Assembly (NCBI RefSeq): GCF_026745355.1
Contig: NC_079206.1
Span: 39,435,779 to 39,499,778, forward strand
Origin: Beta vulgaris subsp. vulgaris
Lineage: Eukaryota; Streptophyta; Magnoliopsida; Caryophyllales; Amaranthaceae
DNA length: 64,000 nt
Reading direction: 5' to 3'
Made by a program: the position numbers and the translations under genes. Positions 1-19,828 of the stretch are shown here, in pieces. How positions within the stretch are numbered: position 1 is the first letter of the stretch; every line of letters starts with the position of its first letter. The notes under the pieces were generated by a model, which did no database searches, was not told where the DNA came from, and saw nothing but the letters and a program-made list of their open reading frames with translations.

Positions 1-802
1 TTATCTTTCACTTCACCAAAACAATTCACAGCTTTAAGAAAGATTGGACCATTACCAGAAGTAGCCATGAAATTAATGAGAGGGTTTCTTGTTGGATCAC
101 TCCATCCATCAGTCACAATTGTTACCCCTTTTTCTCTCCAAGTTGATTCTAGTGGTGTCATTAGCCTCTCTACATTAGCTTTTTCTTGGACAAGTAATGT
201 AGTTCTAAGCTTGTTGTAACCAGGAGGTTTGTAACCTACTATATTATGGGTAGCAACAAAAGTAAAGGCCCTCATATAGTGTGGATTCCTAGCAAGATTA
301 AATGACAACCCTCCTGTGTAAAACATCCTTGCAATTTCTTGATCCAATTGATCCCTAGTTTCAATCCCAAAACATCTAGTAATAGGTGATTTATCAGACT
401 TCCTTTTCTTGAATGTAGCATTGGAGTCCAAATGAGAAAGAGATTCACTAGGCAAAGGAATCCCTAGGGCCCGAATCAAGTTTCTTATTCTCAAATTCAT
501 CATCAAGTTTTTGCATTTCGTTTATCAACACGAGACACTTTCTTACAACATGCAATTCTTTGACCCTTAATTTGAAGCCAATGGGCTCTAACTCTAGAAT
601 AACTAGATGTTCGATTTTCATTACAAAAATTACATTGATATTTCCATGTTCCACCAACCGCCCCTTGTTTTTCAAATCTTGTTACAAACCTTCACAATGG
701 AGGAAAACCCTCACTTTTCGTTGATTCCGCACCAATTGACCCAGACCCATTACCCCTGCTGATACCAATATTAATACTTTGTTGTTGAGATTGGGATGTC
801 AT
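1..802 (-). pseudogene. hAT-type transposase, N-terminal part (BED finger + DUF659), decayed
   Basis: Read on the minus strand from an ATG at 802. A short Ser/Gly/Gln-rich leader is followed by a BED zinc finger (CNFCNENRTSSYSRVRAHWL at about 565-625, with the Cys-x2-Cys pair and a downstream His). Near 1-190 comes the DUF659 block (VTDGWSDPTRNPLINFMA), which belongs to the RNase-H-like core of plant hAT transposases. The frame is broken: a TGA lies just before the finger near 715, and another stop near 508 is followed by a frame change. The rest of the gene, including the dimerisation domain, lies left of the window. If expressed, the protein would bind element ends; the breaks make activity very unlikely. 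The element probably sits in the first intron of the dehydrogenase gene that follows. Confidence 0.8.
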
Positions 803-1555
803 ATTTTTCCTAATAAACACATTCAACACAACAATCAACAATTCAATAACACAACAATTTCAACAGAATCAACACAACAACAATTCAACTTTCAACACTC
901 AAGTAAAACTAAATAAACTAACAACACTAAGTCACTAACTAACTGCCTTTCTTCCTAAAAAAAAACCAAACAAAAACACAAAAAACGAAAAAAAAGGCAA
1001 CAAATACAGACCCAAACATTTTACATGCGAAAAGTCGAAAGCCCTAGAATTCAAAAGTCGAGAGAAGCTCACCTAGGCTAGTGAGAGAAGAAATCCCGCG
1101 AGTCGAGCTTCCAAGGAGAAGAAAAGAAACAGAGAAGAAAACCGTCGACTTGCGAGTCGAGCTTCCAGGGAGAAGAACTGGAGAAGAAAATCGGGCGACT
1201 GCTTCCAAGGAGAAGAAACTTGTCGAGAGAAGAAACCGGCGAGAAGACCGGTGACCGGCAGGCGGCGAAGCACTTAGAATTTGGGAATTTCGAAAATCTG
1301 AAACCTTAGAAAATGAATTTGGGCCTCTCAAAGTTCATTAAACAAGGTGGGTACGTGGCTCTCTTCTAAAAAACGTCCCCAGCCCGTCCTTGAATTTGAC
1401 TTAGCCGTCCCCAAAAACTACCCGCGTACCCAGCCCTTAGGATTCGTTCTGGGTAAGGTGAATCCGTACTGTACCCAGGATGTCCCCGTCCCTGGTACGG
1501 GAAACGGTGCCTAGGAGCCGTTACCATGCATCATAGGCTAGCCAGAGTGGTTTAA
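803..1555 (-). mobile_element. Probable 5' untranslated/terminal part of the hAT element
   Basis: No gene. On the minus strand this lies upstream of the transposase start. It holds three imperfect copies of a short GAGTCGAGCTTCC-AGGAGAAGAA motif (about 1097, 1153 and 1200) and a GC-richer stretch at 1370-1530 with repeated GGGTAC/GTCCCC words, unlike the AT-rich flanks. This suggests subterminal element DNA. The exact terminus and the 8-bp target duplication were not found. Confidence 0.4.
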
Positions 1556-3816
1556 CTTTAACGTTGTGTTTGGAATTTTATTTTAGTAAAGGAAAGGAAT
1601 GAGAGCGAATCAAAGGGAAGAGAAGAGATGGGAAAGGGAGGGAAAAGAAGGGAACTAAAATCCTCAATTTAGAGGGAGTACTTATTTTTGTCCATATATG
1701 GAAGTTAGATGTTGAGAGTAATTGAAGAAAACATTTTTTTAAAAGGTAGGAAGGTGCACAGGGATGATAGTTTCAGATTATTCATGTCATTACGAGGATG
1801 AAGAGGTGATCATTCATGCAATGTGAAGCTCTTAGAACTACCATGTAACATACTCGGGAACACAGAGAGAGAGAAATAAATATTTAAAATGCATGGGTGA
1901 TCTACTGATTGTCCAGGTCACCACCTTCATGCATTCCCCAATTCACACATTGAATCATTTTCTCTCAATATGACCTCCCTGCCTTGGTATTCAAGTGCAT
2001 GAAAACTTCGGAGTCCAGGTGATACTCTTGTGATCTGTACTGAAGAAACTTCATTGTGGATGGACCTTGTTGATCTAATCTTCTATGGTATATTTACGAC
2101 CACTTCCGGATTCCTTGACTCATGTTACTAGATCATTCTATAGGCATCTCTGCATTTTATTTTTTCTTGCTTGAAGTTTGTGGATAACATTACAGTCAGC
2201 TAGTTGTGGGATTTCAGGTTTGTGTTGGTACGAACATTTCTGGTCCAAGTCAGAACCGAGAATGATGCTTGTTTGTGTGGTTTCTTGAGGACAGTACCCA
2301 TGAATTCTAGATTTCCTCTCTCTTGTACTGAAATCAAATGGTTGAATAGAATAAAACTCGTTTACAGAACCTCTTGATTCCTAATTCTCCTGGGCTTGAT
2401 TACTTGTAGAGGCAAAATTTAGTTACCAGGGGAAGACAATTGATTAATTCGCCAACAAAACAAAAACCAAAACGAAAAACTGTGCTTAAATATCAGTAGA
2501 TGCTGAATTAATTGTAGCAACTAGCAAGGAATGATAAACAAATTATTATTTAGGAAAAAAAGAATTGATGACGACGTCCTTTGTTTGCATCTTTTTATGT
2601 AATAAATCAAGGCTTTTGGACTGAACTTTTAAAGGATATGACATACCTTAGAGGTCTCACTTTCCCTATACAGATTAGAACTGGCCTACTGATGGAGTCG
2701 CAACCCGCACCCCTCAACACCTTTCAATTACCCCCACATATGTATGGTTTGTATCAGATCTCTTGGTTTTGTTCATTCATGTAGTAGTGTGATGTGTAAG
2801 CACCTCGTGATTTCAATGAGAAACACAATAATTTTGATCTAAGAATACTAATAATCGTTTAGGTGAATAAAGGGTTAATCTTGGAACATTTTATGGTTGG
2901 AAGATCGAATCTTTAACTAAACCAAACTAAGGATATTACTCTTGTTCCCATGAAAACCATAGGGTCTCTCACTAACCTCGATTAGGAGTTGCACTCGAAC
3001 AACGATCTATGTGTTTTTGGTTAGACAACCAACATTCAATGCCAAAGCACCCAGATACTTTTAATCAAACTCGAAAACTCTAACTTCCTTGTTAATGCTC
3101 GAAATAATACATATATAGTAAACTAAGAAGCAAAGTCCTAAGTATGAGACTAAGAGAAGATAAAACTAAGCATCACACCTCAACTAATTCTACAACTACA
3201 CACCTAAGTAATTTGAAATGTTAAGACTCCTAAATGAAGTAAATAACTAATACTCCTATGATTAAGGGACATTTGAATCCTAACCATAATAGGATTCCCA
3301 TTAATCATGTCACACACCTAACATAATTATAACAAATAAAAAAAACTTAAAGCTCAAACCATGTAAAACCTTTCCAAATAGAAAGTAAAACCATGGAAGC
3401 GAAACTAATGCAAGAAAGCATTAAAACCTCCAAGAAAGCCCAACCTCCAAGAAAGCTATAGAACTTCCAAGAACCTTTCAAGAACCACTAAATAAAGGAA
3501 CAATGATCCATTTGTGCTTCAACTCATGCATCATAGTGTCAAGTTCTTTGTGCGCAAGACATATAATCCCTTCTTTAACAATACAAAACCTCTTTAAGCT
3601 TCACATATGGATGGAGTTTCTAGCCTCACAATAGTATACACTCTACAATTACTCAACCAGTGTTTTATAATTTCACTTTTCACTCACAATAGAATGGATC
3701 TTTTCTGTACATAACCCTTGAAATTGGGGGAGAGTAACTCCCCACCTCTTAGGATCCTTGCTCCGATCCTATCTAAAATGAGAACATCCTCGAAAAGCAC
3801 AAAATTCGGTACGTGG
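1556..3816. other. AT-rich non-coding stretch, probably part of the first intron of the dehydrogenase gene
   Basis: No convincing coding sequence, repeat or RNA gene was seen. The short ORF at 2581-2784 has no recognisable motif. The missing first exon of the dehydrogenase, which should encode a Gly-rich GAGGRTG-like motif, was looked for here and not found. Confidence 0.4.
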
Positions 3817-3870
3817 AGGTTATACATGACAATTCCCGTCAAAAAAAAAAAAAAAGGTTATACATGACAA
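3817..3870 (+). repeat. Minimal poly(A) insertion flanked by a 16-bp direct repeat
   Basis: The 16 bases AGGTTATACATGACAA occur at 3817-3832 and again at 3855-3870. Between them are only TTCCCGTC and 14 A residues. This is the structure expected of a LINE-mobilised insert truncated almost to its poly(A) tail, with a target-site duplication. Confidence 0.6.
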
Positions 3871-3950
3871 CTCTTTTTGTGCCTACATGTTCATGTGAAA
3901 TTTACTCATTGTTATACTTAATAGATCTCACAGCTATTTTCTGATCCTGA

Positions 3951-13267
<9,317 letters not shown>

Positions 13268-13515
13268 CAAATTAACGTTTCTATCATAACATTCTCTTGG
13301 ACACTGTTATGTGTATTGTGTCTATTAATATCAGCCAAAAACGCTGATTCTTTTACTGTCAGTATGTTTGGGTTGTTTTTCTATGCTAAATGTGCACGAA
13401 TGCTAATTGACTAAATTGTAGAGGTAGGGTGCCTGAGAGAATATCTCCAATATGATCTTTGCTTGGACTCATCTTCATTATCTTGTTTATTACTACTGTA
13501 GAGACATGAGTACCA
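13268..13515 (+). other. 3' untranslated/flanking region of the dehydrogenase gene
   Basis: AT-rich sequence directly after the TAA at 13265. No canonical AATAAA was seen; the poly(A) site cannot be fixed from sequence alone. Confidence 0.4.
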
Positions 13516-13690
13516 ACAAGAGTGTAAATGATACAAGTCGAGTTTGAGTTTAACTAAACTCGACTGGAACTTGTTAACCCGTATTTGAGCTTGTCTCGAC
13601 TCGTGAACTTGTGAGCTCGATATTCTCAAGCTCAAATTGAGCTCAAAAATCAAAACTCGAGCTCATATAAGCTCGCTAATTGATTAAATT
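13516..13690. mobile_element. hAT-MITE fragment, CTCGAGCTC-rich
   Basis: Starts with AGAGTGTAAATGATACAAG and is filled with CTCGA/GAGCTC words, as is the complete 669-bp hAT-type MITE at 60869-61537. The right end and target duplication were not found, so it appears truncated or diverged. Confidence 0.45.
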
Positions 13691-13878
13691 TTTCATTTTT
13701 TATTCTTACATCATTCTTTACCCGTGAGAATACATGGCATTTTTTGCAATATATACAACACTTTTTTTCAATTGAAACCATAACTAACACAAAATCTAAT
13801 GGAAATCTAGATTTACCATGAAAAAATACAACCGAATGTCTTAAGAAGATAAAATCAAGTTTATTTCAAGTTCACAAC

Positions 13879-14258
13879 TGTTTCGGGTAAAAACTTGTAT
13901 TATGCGGGATGGATCGAGATTGGGATTATGGATGGCTGGATACTTGGAGTCGGCTAGGAGACCTGCACAAAACGATGGTTAGACTACCCCGGGGGTGAAT
14001 CCGGGATCGCCCCTTCGACGATCAAGTCAGTTGATATGAATTAATTGGGATTTGTGAAGTGGATTGTCTATGATTTCTTACCTCAATAAATGGGGATCTA
14101 CCCACTATTTATAGGTGTTGAAATGTGTGAAAGTTGTCCCTGCCACGTAGGCACGGAATTTAAGGCAAGTGGGTCCCACTGGGGGACTTCCATGCTGGCA
14201 GGAGGTCTTTAGGCCTTGGACCAGGCAATGGCCCACCAGGCAAGATTGGGCCCAAACA
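13879..14258 (-). repeat. 3' LTR of the Tat-type element
   Basis: TG...CA ends (minus strand TGTTTGGGCCC to CCCGAAACA). It contains a TATA-like CACCTATAAATAGTGGG on the minus strand (about 14106-14122). Direct repeat of 19444-19823, with about 15 mismatches. Confidence 0.9.
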
Positions 14259-14389
14259 TTAGCCCCACGCGAAATATATGGGAGGGGCCTTAGTCGATGC
14301 CGTGTGTTTTGCGGAAACCACGAGGTCGTTCTTTTACTGCGAAGGGTGAAGAGGCCTGGTTTGGAACCATTCGAGGACATTTGGACCTT

Positions 14390-15560
14390 GCATAACTCGA
14401 GGGAGTATAGAGGCCTCGTTCGAGGTTGCCCAGGGGCCAATGAGCCCTAGGTAACTCGAGGAAGTTGAGAGACACCGCTCGAGGTTGCCTAGGGGCCAAT
14501 GAGCCCCAGGTAGCTCGAGGGCGTTCAGAGACCTCGCTCGAGGTTATCCAGGAGTCAATGAGCCCCAGGTAACTCGAGGAAGTTGAGAGACATCGCTCGA
14601 GATTACCCAGGGCCAATGAGCCCCAGGTAGCTCGAGGACGTTTAGAGACGTCGCTCGAGGTTACCAAAGGGTCAATGAGCCCCAGGTAACCCGAGGAAGT
14701 TCAGAGACGTCGCTCGAGGTTGCCAATGGCTAATGAGCCCCACGTAGCTCGAGGACGTTCAGAGACCTCGCTCGAGGTTACCCAGTGGCCACTGAGCCCC
14801 AGGTAACCCGAGGAAGCTCAGAGACGTCGCTCGAGGTTATCCAGGGCCAATGAACCCCAGGTAGCTCGAGGACGTTCAGAGACCTCGCTTGAGATTACCC
14901 AGGGGCCAATGAGCCCCAGGTAACTCGAGAAAGCTCAGAGACCTCGCTCGAGGTCACCCAGGGGCCATTGAGCCCCAGGTAACCCGAAGAAGCTCAGAGA
15001 CTTCGCTCGAGGTTATCCAGGGCCAATGAGCCCTAGGTAGCTCGAGGACGTTCAAAGACCTCGCTCGAGATTACCCAGGGGCCAATGAGCCCCAGGTAAC
15101 TCGAGGAAGCTCAGAGACCTCGCTCGAGGTTACCCAGGGGCCAATGAGCCCCAGGTAACTCGAGGAAGCTCAGAGACCTCGCTCGAGGTTACCCAGGGGC
15201 CAATGAGCCCCAGGTAACTCGAGGAAGCTCAGAGACCTCGCTCGAGGTTACGCAGGGGCCAATGAGCCCCAGGTAATTCGAGGAAGCTCAGAGACCTCGC
15301 TCGAGGTTACCTAGGGGCCAATGAGCCCTAGGTAACTCGAGGAAGTTCTGAGACCTCACTCGAGGTTACCCAGGGGCCAATGAACCCCACATAACTCGAG
15401 GAAGCTCAGAGACCTCGCTCGAGGTTACCCAGGGGCCAATGAGCCCTAGGTAACTCGAGGAAGTTCTGAGACTCCGCCCGGGGTTACTTTGGTGACCAAT
15501 GAGCCTCGAATAACTTGAGGAAGCAACCTCGCTCGAGGTTACCCAGGTTCACTCGAGGGG
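14390..15560. repeat. Tandem array, about 19 copies of a 59-bp hairpin-forming unit
   Basis: Each unit runs approximately GTAACTCGAGGAAGCTCAGA, GACCTCGCTCGAGGTTACCC, AGGGGCCAATGAGCCCCAG. Copies are 59-60 bp and spaced regularly from about 14434 to 15495, with the most uniform copies in 15090-15440. CTCGAGGTTACC and GGTAACTCGAG within neighbouring halves are inverted, so each unit can fold into a stem of about 11 bp around GGGGCCAATGAGCCCC. The array lies between the antisense gene's promoter and the 3' LTR. Confidence 0.9.
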
Positions 15561-15895
15561 TATGACACCGTAGCGCTTGACGGGTGTCGATCTCAGCGAC
15601 GTTGGTGGTCGAGATATCCCTCACTCGATCTGGGTGAGGTGCCTAGAGGTAGGTCTTCGGCCTCCATTTGGGCGCGGATTGCCCAGGGAGTTAGAGCTCC
15701 GGCGAGGAGAGGTTTTCTCGAAGGTGCAACCGCACTATGATGCTGGATCCAGCTGGGATCCAGCCAACTCTTTTAGGGGAGCTAGAGGAGACTATGCCGG
15801 GAAGCTGGCGTTTTTCGGGATTTTTGATAGGCCCAATGACGTGGCGTCTTGAGGTGGCTCTGAGCCCGTCGGGATATTAACCGTCCTTTTCAGGC

Positions 15896-15930
15896 AGTCT
15901 ATATATACGAGGACAAGTACTTTATTTTGT
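15896..15930 (+). promoter_or_regulatory. TATA box of the antisense gene
   Basis: TCTATATATACGAGG at 15899-15913 on the plus strand, about 30 bp upstream of an expected start near 15935. It faces the Transposase_28-type gene and opposes the LTR promoter. Confidence 0.5.
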
Positions 15931-16105
15931 CTCATTTGTGTTCTGATCCTTTTGAGAATCCATATCCCTTTCCGTACGATCTCGAGAGCCCTGAAGGTCG
16001 ATTGCTTCTTCTCAACCCGCGGACGGACCTCGAGAGTCTTTTCTTAGCAAGGTACGATCTCTCTTCCTTTATTTCTTTCCTTTTCTTCCTTATGGACCGC
16101 TCTGG

Positions 16106-18589
16106 ATGGAGCCCACCATCGATGGACCTGGGGGGGTACCTCTTCTAGCTCGGGGACCCACCTCCCTTGCTGGAACCATTGTTCGACGGGATCCTAATCG
16201 GAGGGATTCCGGTGGTGTCCGCGGCCTTCGAGTGCCTGGACCCTGCCCAGGTCCTCGACGCCCTACCATATTCGAGCAACGGTACATCCGTGCTCTCTGG
16301 TGGGAGGGTGAACTAGACAACCCCCCACTCTGTTACCATTGCTCGACCCCGTGCCGTTAAGAGTTACTTAGATAATCTTCTCGATAACCAGGTTATTCGA
16401 GTGATGGAAGGAAGCAGTGAGGTTGATTCTCTCACCGCGAGCACGAGTGGTAGGAGTGAGAATGTAGGGACTCTACCTCGAGGGATAGCCCACTTCCACC
16501 TACGGGGGCCTTTGATGGATTTCATATCGGGAAATCTCCGGTTCCTCGAGAGCTCCTACTTCATCAAGCACCCCTATGCCCTTTATATACCGGAGCCTAT
16601 CGAAACTGTCTGCACCCCTCCAACGGGCAGCATAGCTTTGTACAAGGCGCACCTCGAGCTCGGGTTGAGGTTTCCTCTACACCCCTTTATAGTCGAGGTA
16701 CTATCATCTTATGGTCTGGCCTTATGCCAGCTTATGCCCAACAGAGTGGGCTCAATGGTTGGGTTCCTGGCAGTATGTAGGATGATGGATGTCCCACCCT
16801 CCTTGGTTTTATGGAGGAATATGATGAAGTTGGTCGCCACGTCCGTAGGTCCGAACGGGGAAGGCTGGTGGAGCTTACAGGTTCGACATCCTTACAAGAT
16901 CGTGGGTGCTATGCCTACAAACCAGCAGTTTTTTCGTACTGAGTTTATGTATGTGTATCGAGCCGAATAATGGGATTTCCCCGTGGTCCCTCTACTCGAG
17001 GGGCCTAATGTATGGTTGAACAGGTTTGTACCTCGGATGTCGGAGGATGAGGCTAGGTAGCCATTTACTGCCAATGTCTCACTATCCTCGAGAGGGGTGA
17101 TAAGAAGCAGGTCCCTGAGTTTTGGAATCCTGCCGCAGATGACCTGAGCAATGAACATTTTCTGTCGGCACTAGGGTTGAGCCCAGCCTATCCCCAGGGT
17201 AGGGACTTTTGTATGTTTAAGGCACTCGACCATTATCCTCTTTTTCAAGTTTCTCTTAACTTGTCTCGTTATTTTTGCAGTTATTGCTCGCCAGGAATTG
17301 AACGAGGAGATGCAAAAGCGACTGACCACCAATCAGAGGGTCCAAGAGCAGCTCAAGATGAAGCTGTCGAAGGGCGACAACAAAGGCCCTCGAGCCCCAA
17401 AGGTAACTTTTGCTTATGAATGGTCGTGTTTCGTATGCTTATTATTCCCTAACCCTTCGTCTTTTTCAGGATCCTTCAAAGAGGCCGAAGGTCCATCCTC
17501 CCACCAAGTCCGCTGTCGTTACTCCTCAGGGGGAGGTCGAGAGGAGAGAGGTGGCTTCGAAGGATATTCCCTGACCAACGAAGGACACTTCAAAGTGCAA
17601 GGGGAAGGCGGTCGAGATACCAGGGACGGAAGATGTTTCCCTAGTTCGAGAGGAAGAATTCCATCTCTCGAAGAAGAGGAAGGCGGTAGAATCCGAGGAT
17701 GATACTTGGATTTCACACAGAAGTCTACTCTTGAGAAGGCTTACCTCTTCGACACGGTGGTTAAGAGGTTTATCTCGAAGCCAGACCTGAAGCTGATCCG
17801 CAGCCTCTTTGAGGAGGAGGAGGTCTAACAAGTTCACTCATCCTGGATTGACGTAAGTTAGAACATTCGCTTGTTTCCTGAGCTTCTATTTTTGTGATGT
17901 TGCTAACACTTATTTTTCTTCAGCACTCGATCCATATGGCGGTGATGAGCCATCGACACACTGCTGGCTTCCGCAAGCTTCGAGCGGGTTTGAAGGAGAA
18001 AACTGAGCTGGCTGAGGAGCAGGCCAAGGAGATCGAGGAACCGAACAAGGGCTTCAAGGCGGAGAGGGCACTCTGGGCCACGAAAAAGGCCGCCTTCGAG
18101 CAGAGGATCAAGGACTTGACGAGCCAAAGAAACTGTGTCCTGTGCCAGCGAGATGAGATCATTGAGGAATGGAAGACCTCGAAAGCTGGGCTAGAATTCG
18201 CGGTGGATATGGGCTTGGAGGCGTCCGAAGTAGCTGCTCGAGAGGCGGTGGATAGGCTCCAGACTGCCTTCTGGAAGGTGTATCCCCAAGCGAGCTGGTC
18301 TCCAGTCGAGGCAAAGTACAATATTTCTGCTGAGGCAACTTTCCGCGAGGGTGGTGAGGCCGACCCCACGCTCGAGGTGGATGATGCCATCGACATGGAC
18401 GAATTTATGGGAGGGGAGCCTCATCAGGTCGAGAACCCCCTAGCTCCCGGAGGACCCATTGCTGACGATGAGGTGGTCCCAGAGAGCTCGAGCGACCGGG
18501 TGGCCTCGAGTGACAGTTCCTCTGATAGTGGCGACGACGAGGTAGTCTCTGAGACCTCGGAGAGCGACTCCTCGAGCAGCTCTGCTTAG
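16106..18589 (+). pseudogene. Antisense extra gene of the Tat element: Transposase_28 (putative gypsy-type) domain plus coiled coil and acidic tail
   Basis: Plus strand, against the element's own direction. Upstream coding text starts near 16106. The main domain lies in the open frame 16322-16970 (FPLHPFIVEVLSSYGLALCQ, MPNRVGSMVGFLAVCRMM), resembling Pfam Transposase_28, a plant family of unknown biochemical role. TAA at 16968 is followed in the same frame by further plausible text (WDFPVVPLLEGPNVWLNRFV) and another stop. Later exons follow TTTGCAG (17280), TTTTTCAG (17469) and TTCTTCAG (17922). The last runs to 18589: a helical Glu/Lys-rich segment (about 17990-18200), then an acidic Ser/Asp/Glu tail. 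Antisense extra ORFs are known in Tat-lineage elements; function is unproven. The in-frame stops point to a decayed copy. Confidence 0.7.
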
Positions 18590-18835
18590 TTTCTTGCTTT
18601 TTAGGCCTTTTTGATATCTTTTGATTTTGTATTTATCAGCGCCCTGCGAGGCAGTTTAGGTTACTTTTGGTAGAAATGAAGATTCATTTTCAGCCAAGCC
18701 CTTAGTGGCTTTTAGGATGTACTTTGTTCTTTGATGGAATTGAAGATTCATTTTTTTCTCATCTCTTTCTCTTATTTTATGTCCTTCGATGTTATATGCT
18801 ATTCGGTGCTTGTACGCCTTTCGGTGTTTGAGGGT
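18590..18835 (+). other. 3' flank of the antisense gene
   Basis: T-rich sequence with two near copies of GAAGATTCATTTT (18677 and 18741). Probably the 3' untranslated part of the antisense gene. No coding signal. Confidence 0.35.
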
Positions 18836-19395
18836 GTAACACCCCGATAATTCTCTCTTTCTAGAAAATACTTTTATAATAAACCTTAGAGAATTACCCA
18901 GGCATTATCGCCCGTGTGATAACGTTTCGGCTTACTCCGAATTTTGCAGCGGAAAACAACTTACTAAAACCAACTTTATTAAAACTTATGAAACCAATAA
19001 CAATGTCTAAAACTAAAACACACTAACTAAAACTAATGTCTGAAAACACAAGTTCCTACGAAAGCAACTTAAATAATACTAGTAATACAATGAGTCTCTC
19101 CATTCCAGATTCCCAAAGATGCATCTGCGAACCTGTAATGTCAATGCTTTCTCGACTCTGCTCCCCCGAAGGATCACCACAGGATCAATAGGCAAAGCCA
19201 TGATCACACACACAACAAGCACGTAATCAGCAAAGCTGAGTACTACATATCAGGCATAAACAATCCTAAACATGATACTACAAAAGTAACTTGCACGGAT
19301 AAATAATAATATAAACATATATAATCTGCAGACAACTATTACTGAACTAGACTCTAAACTTTATTGCTAGACTCGGTCTCCTTCGGTCTCTTCGG
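18836..19395 (-). mobile_element. LTR 3'-end fragment from another Gypsy family, inverted
   Basis: On the minus strand this ends GAATTATCGGGGTGTTACA, and upstream carries GCATTGACATTACAGGTTC, closely matching GCATTGACCTTACAGGTTC near the 3' end of the solo LTR at 21733-27505. So it is the terminal part of a long chromovirus-type LTR. Its other end near 19395 abuts the remaining gag leader with no matching duplication, so it marks a rearrangement rather than a clean insertion. Confidence 0.55.
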
Positions 19396-19423
19396 GTGAC
19401 AGCCATGGCTTCTAGTTCCATGT

Positions 19424-19443
19424 CCCCACAGACGGCGCCAACC
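19424..19443 (-). other. Primer-binding site of the Tat-type element
   Basis: Minus strand GGTTGGCGCCGTCTGTGGGG directly after the 5' LTR. The TGGCGCCGTCTGTGGGG core is typical of plant Tat-lineage Gypsy elements. It fixes the element's orientation. Confidence 0.8.
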
Positions 19444-19823
19444 TGTTTCGGGTAAAAACTTGTATTATGCGGGATGGATCGAGATCGGGATTATGGATGG
19501 CCGGATACTCGGAGACGGCTAGGAGACCTGCACAAAACGAGGGTTAGACTACCCCGGGGATGAATCTATGATCGCCCCTCCGACGATCAAGTCAGTTGAT
19601 ATGAATTAATTGGGATTTGTGAAGTGGATTGCCTAGGATTCCTTACCTCAATAAATGGGGATCTGCCCACTATTTATAGGTGTTGAAATGTGTGAAAGTT
19701 GTCCCTGCCACGTAGGTACGGAATTTAAGGCAAGTGGGTCCCACTGGGGGACTTCCATGCTGGCAGGAGGTCTTTAGGCCTTGGACCAGGCAATGGCCCA
19801 CCAGGCAAGATTGGGCCCAAACA
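19444..19823 (-). repeat. 5' LTR of the Tat-type element
   Basis: 380 bp, TG...CA, same length as 13879-14258. TATA-like CACCTATAAATAGTGGG on the minus strand (about 19671-19687). Followed by the ACAAC duplication at 19824. Confidence 0.9.
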
Positions 19824-19828
19824 ACAAC

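Larger units (their letters stand above)
13879..19823 (-). mobile_element. Ty3/Gypsy Tat-type LTR element, complete ends but lacking gag-pol
   Basis: A 5945-bp element with 380-bp LTRs at both ends and the 5-bp target duplication ACAAC (13874-13878 and 19824-19828). The primer-binding site adjoins the right LTR, so the element reads on the minus strand: 5' LTR 19444-19823, 3' LTR 13879-14258. After the primer-binding site a short gag-like leader (MELEAMAVTRRDRRRP) breaks off near 19375, and no capsid, protease, RT, RNase H or integrase motif follows. The interior instead holds a broken foreign LTR end (18836-19395), an antisense gene (15898-18600) and a tandem hairpin array (14390-15560). The LTRs differ at about 15 of 380 positions by eye, so the insertion is fairly old. 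Movement would need proteins supplied in trans. Confidence 0.88.

Noticed and set aside
2581..2784. Possible first exon of the dehydrogenase gene
   Set aside because: No Gly-rich nucleotide-binding motif and no donor site in the right phase, so exon 1 is taken to lie outside the window.
14390..15560. CRISPR-like regular repeats
   Set aside because: Units are contiguous 59-60 bp tandem copies with no unique spacers, and the context is a plant retroelement.
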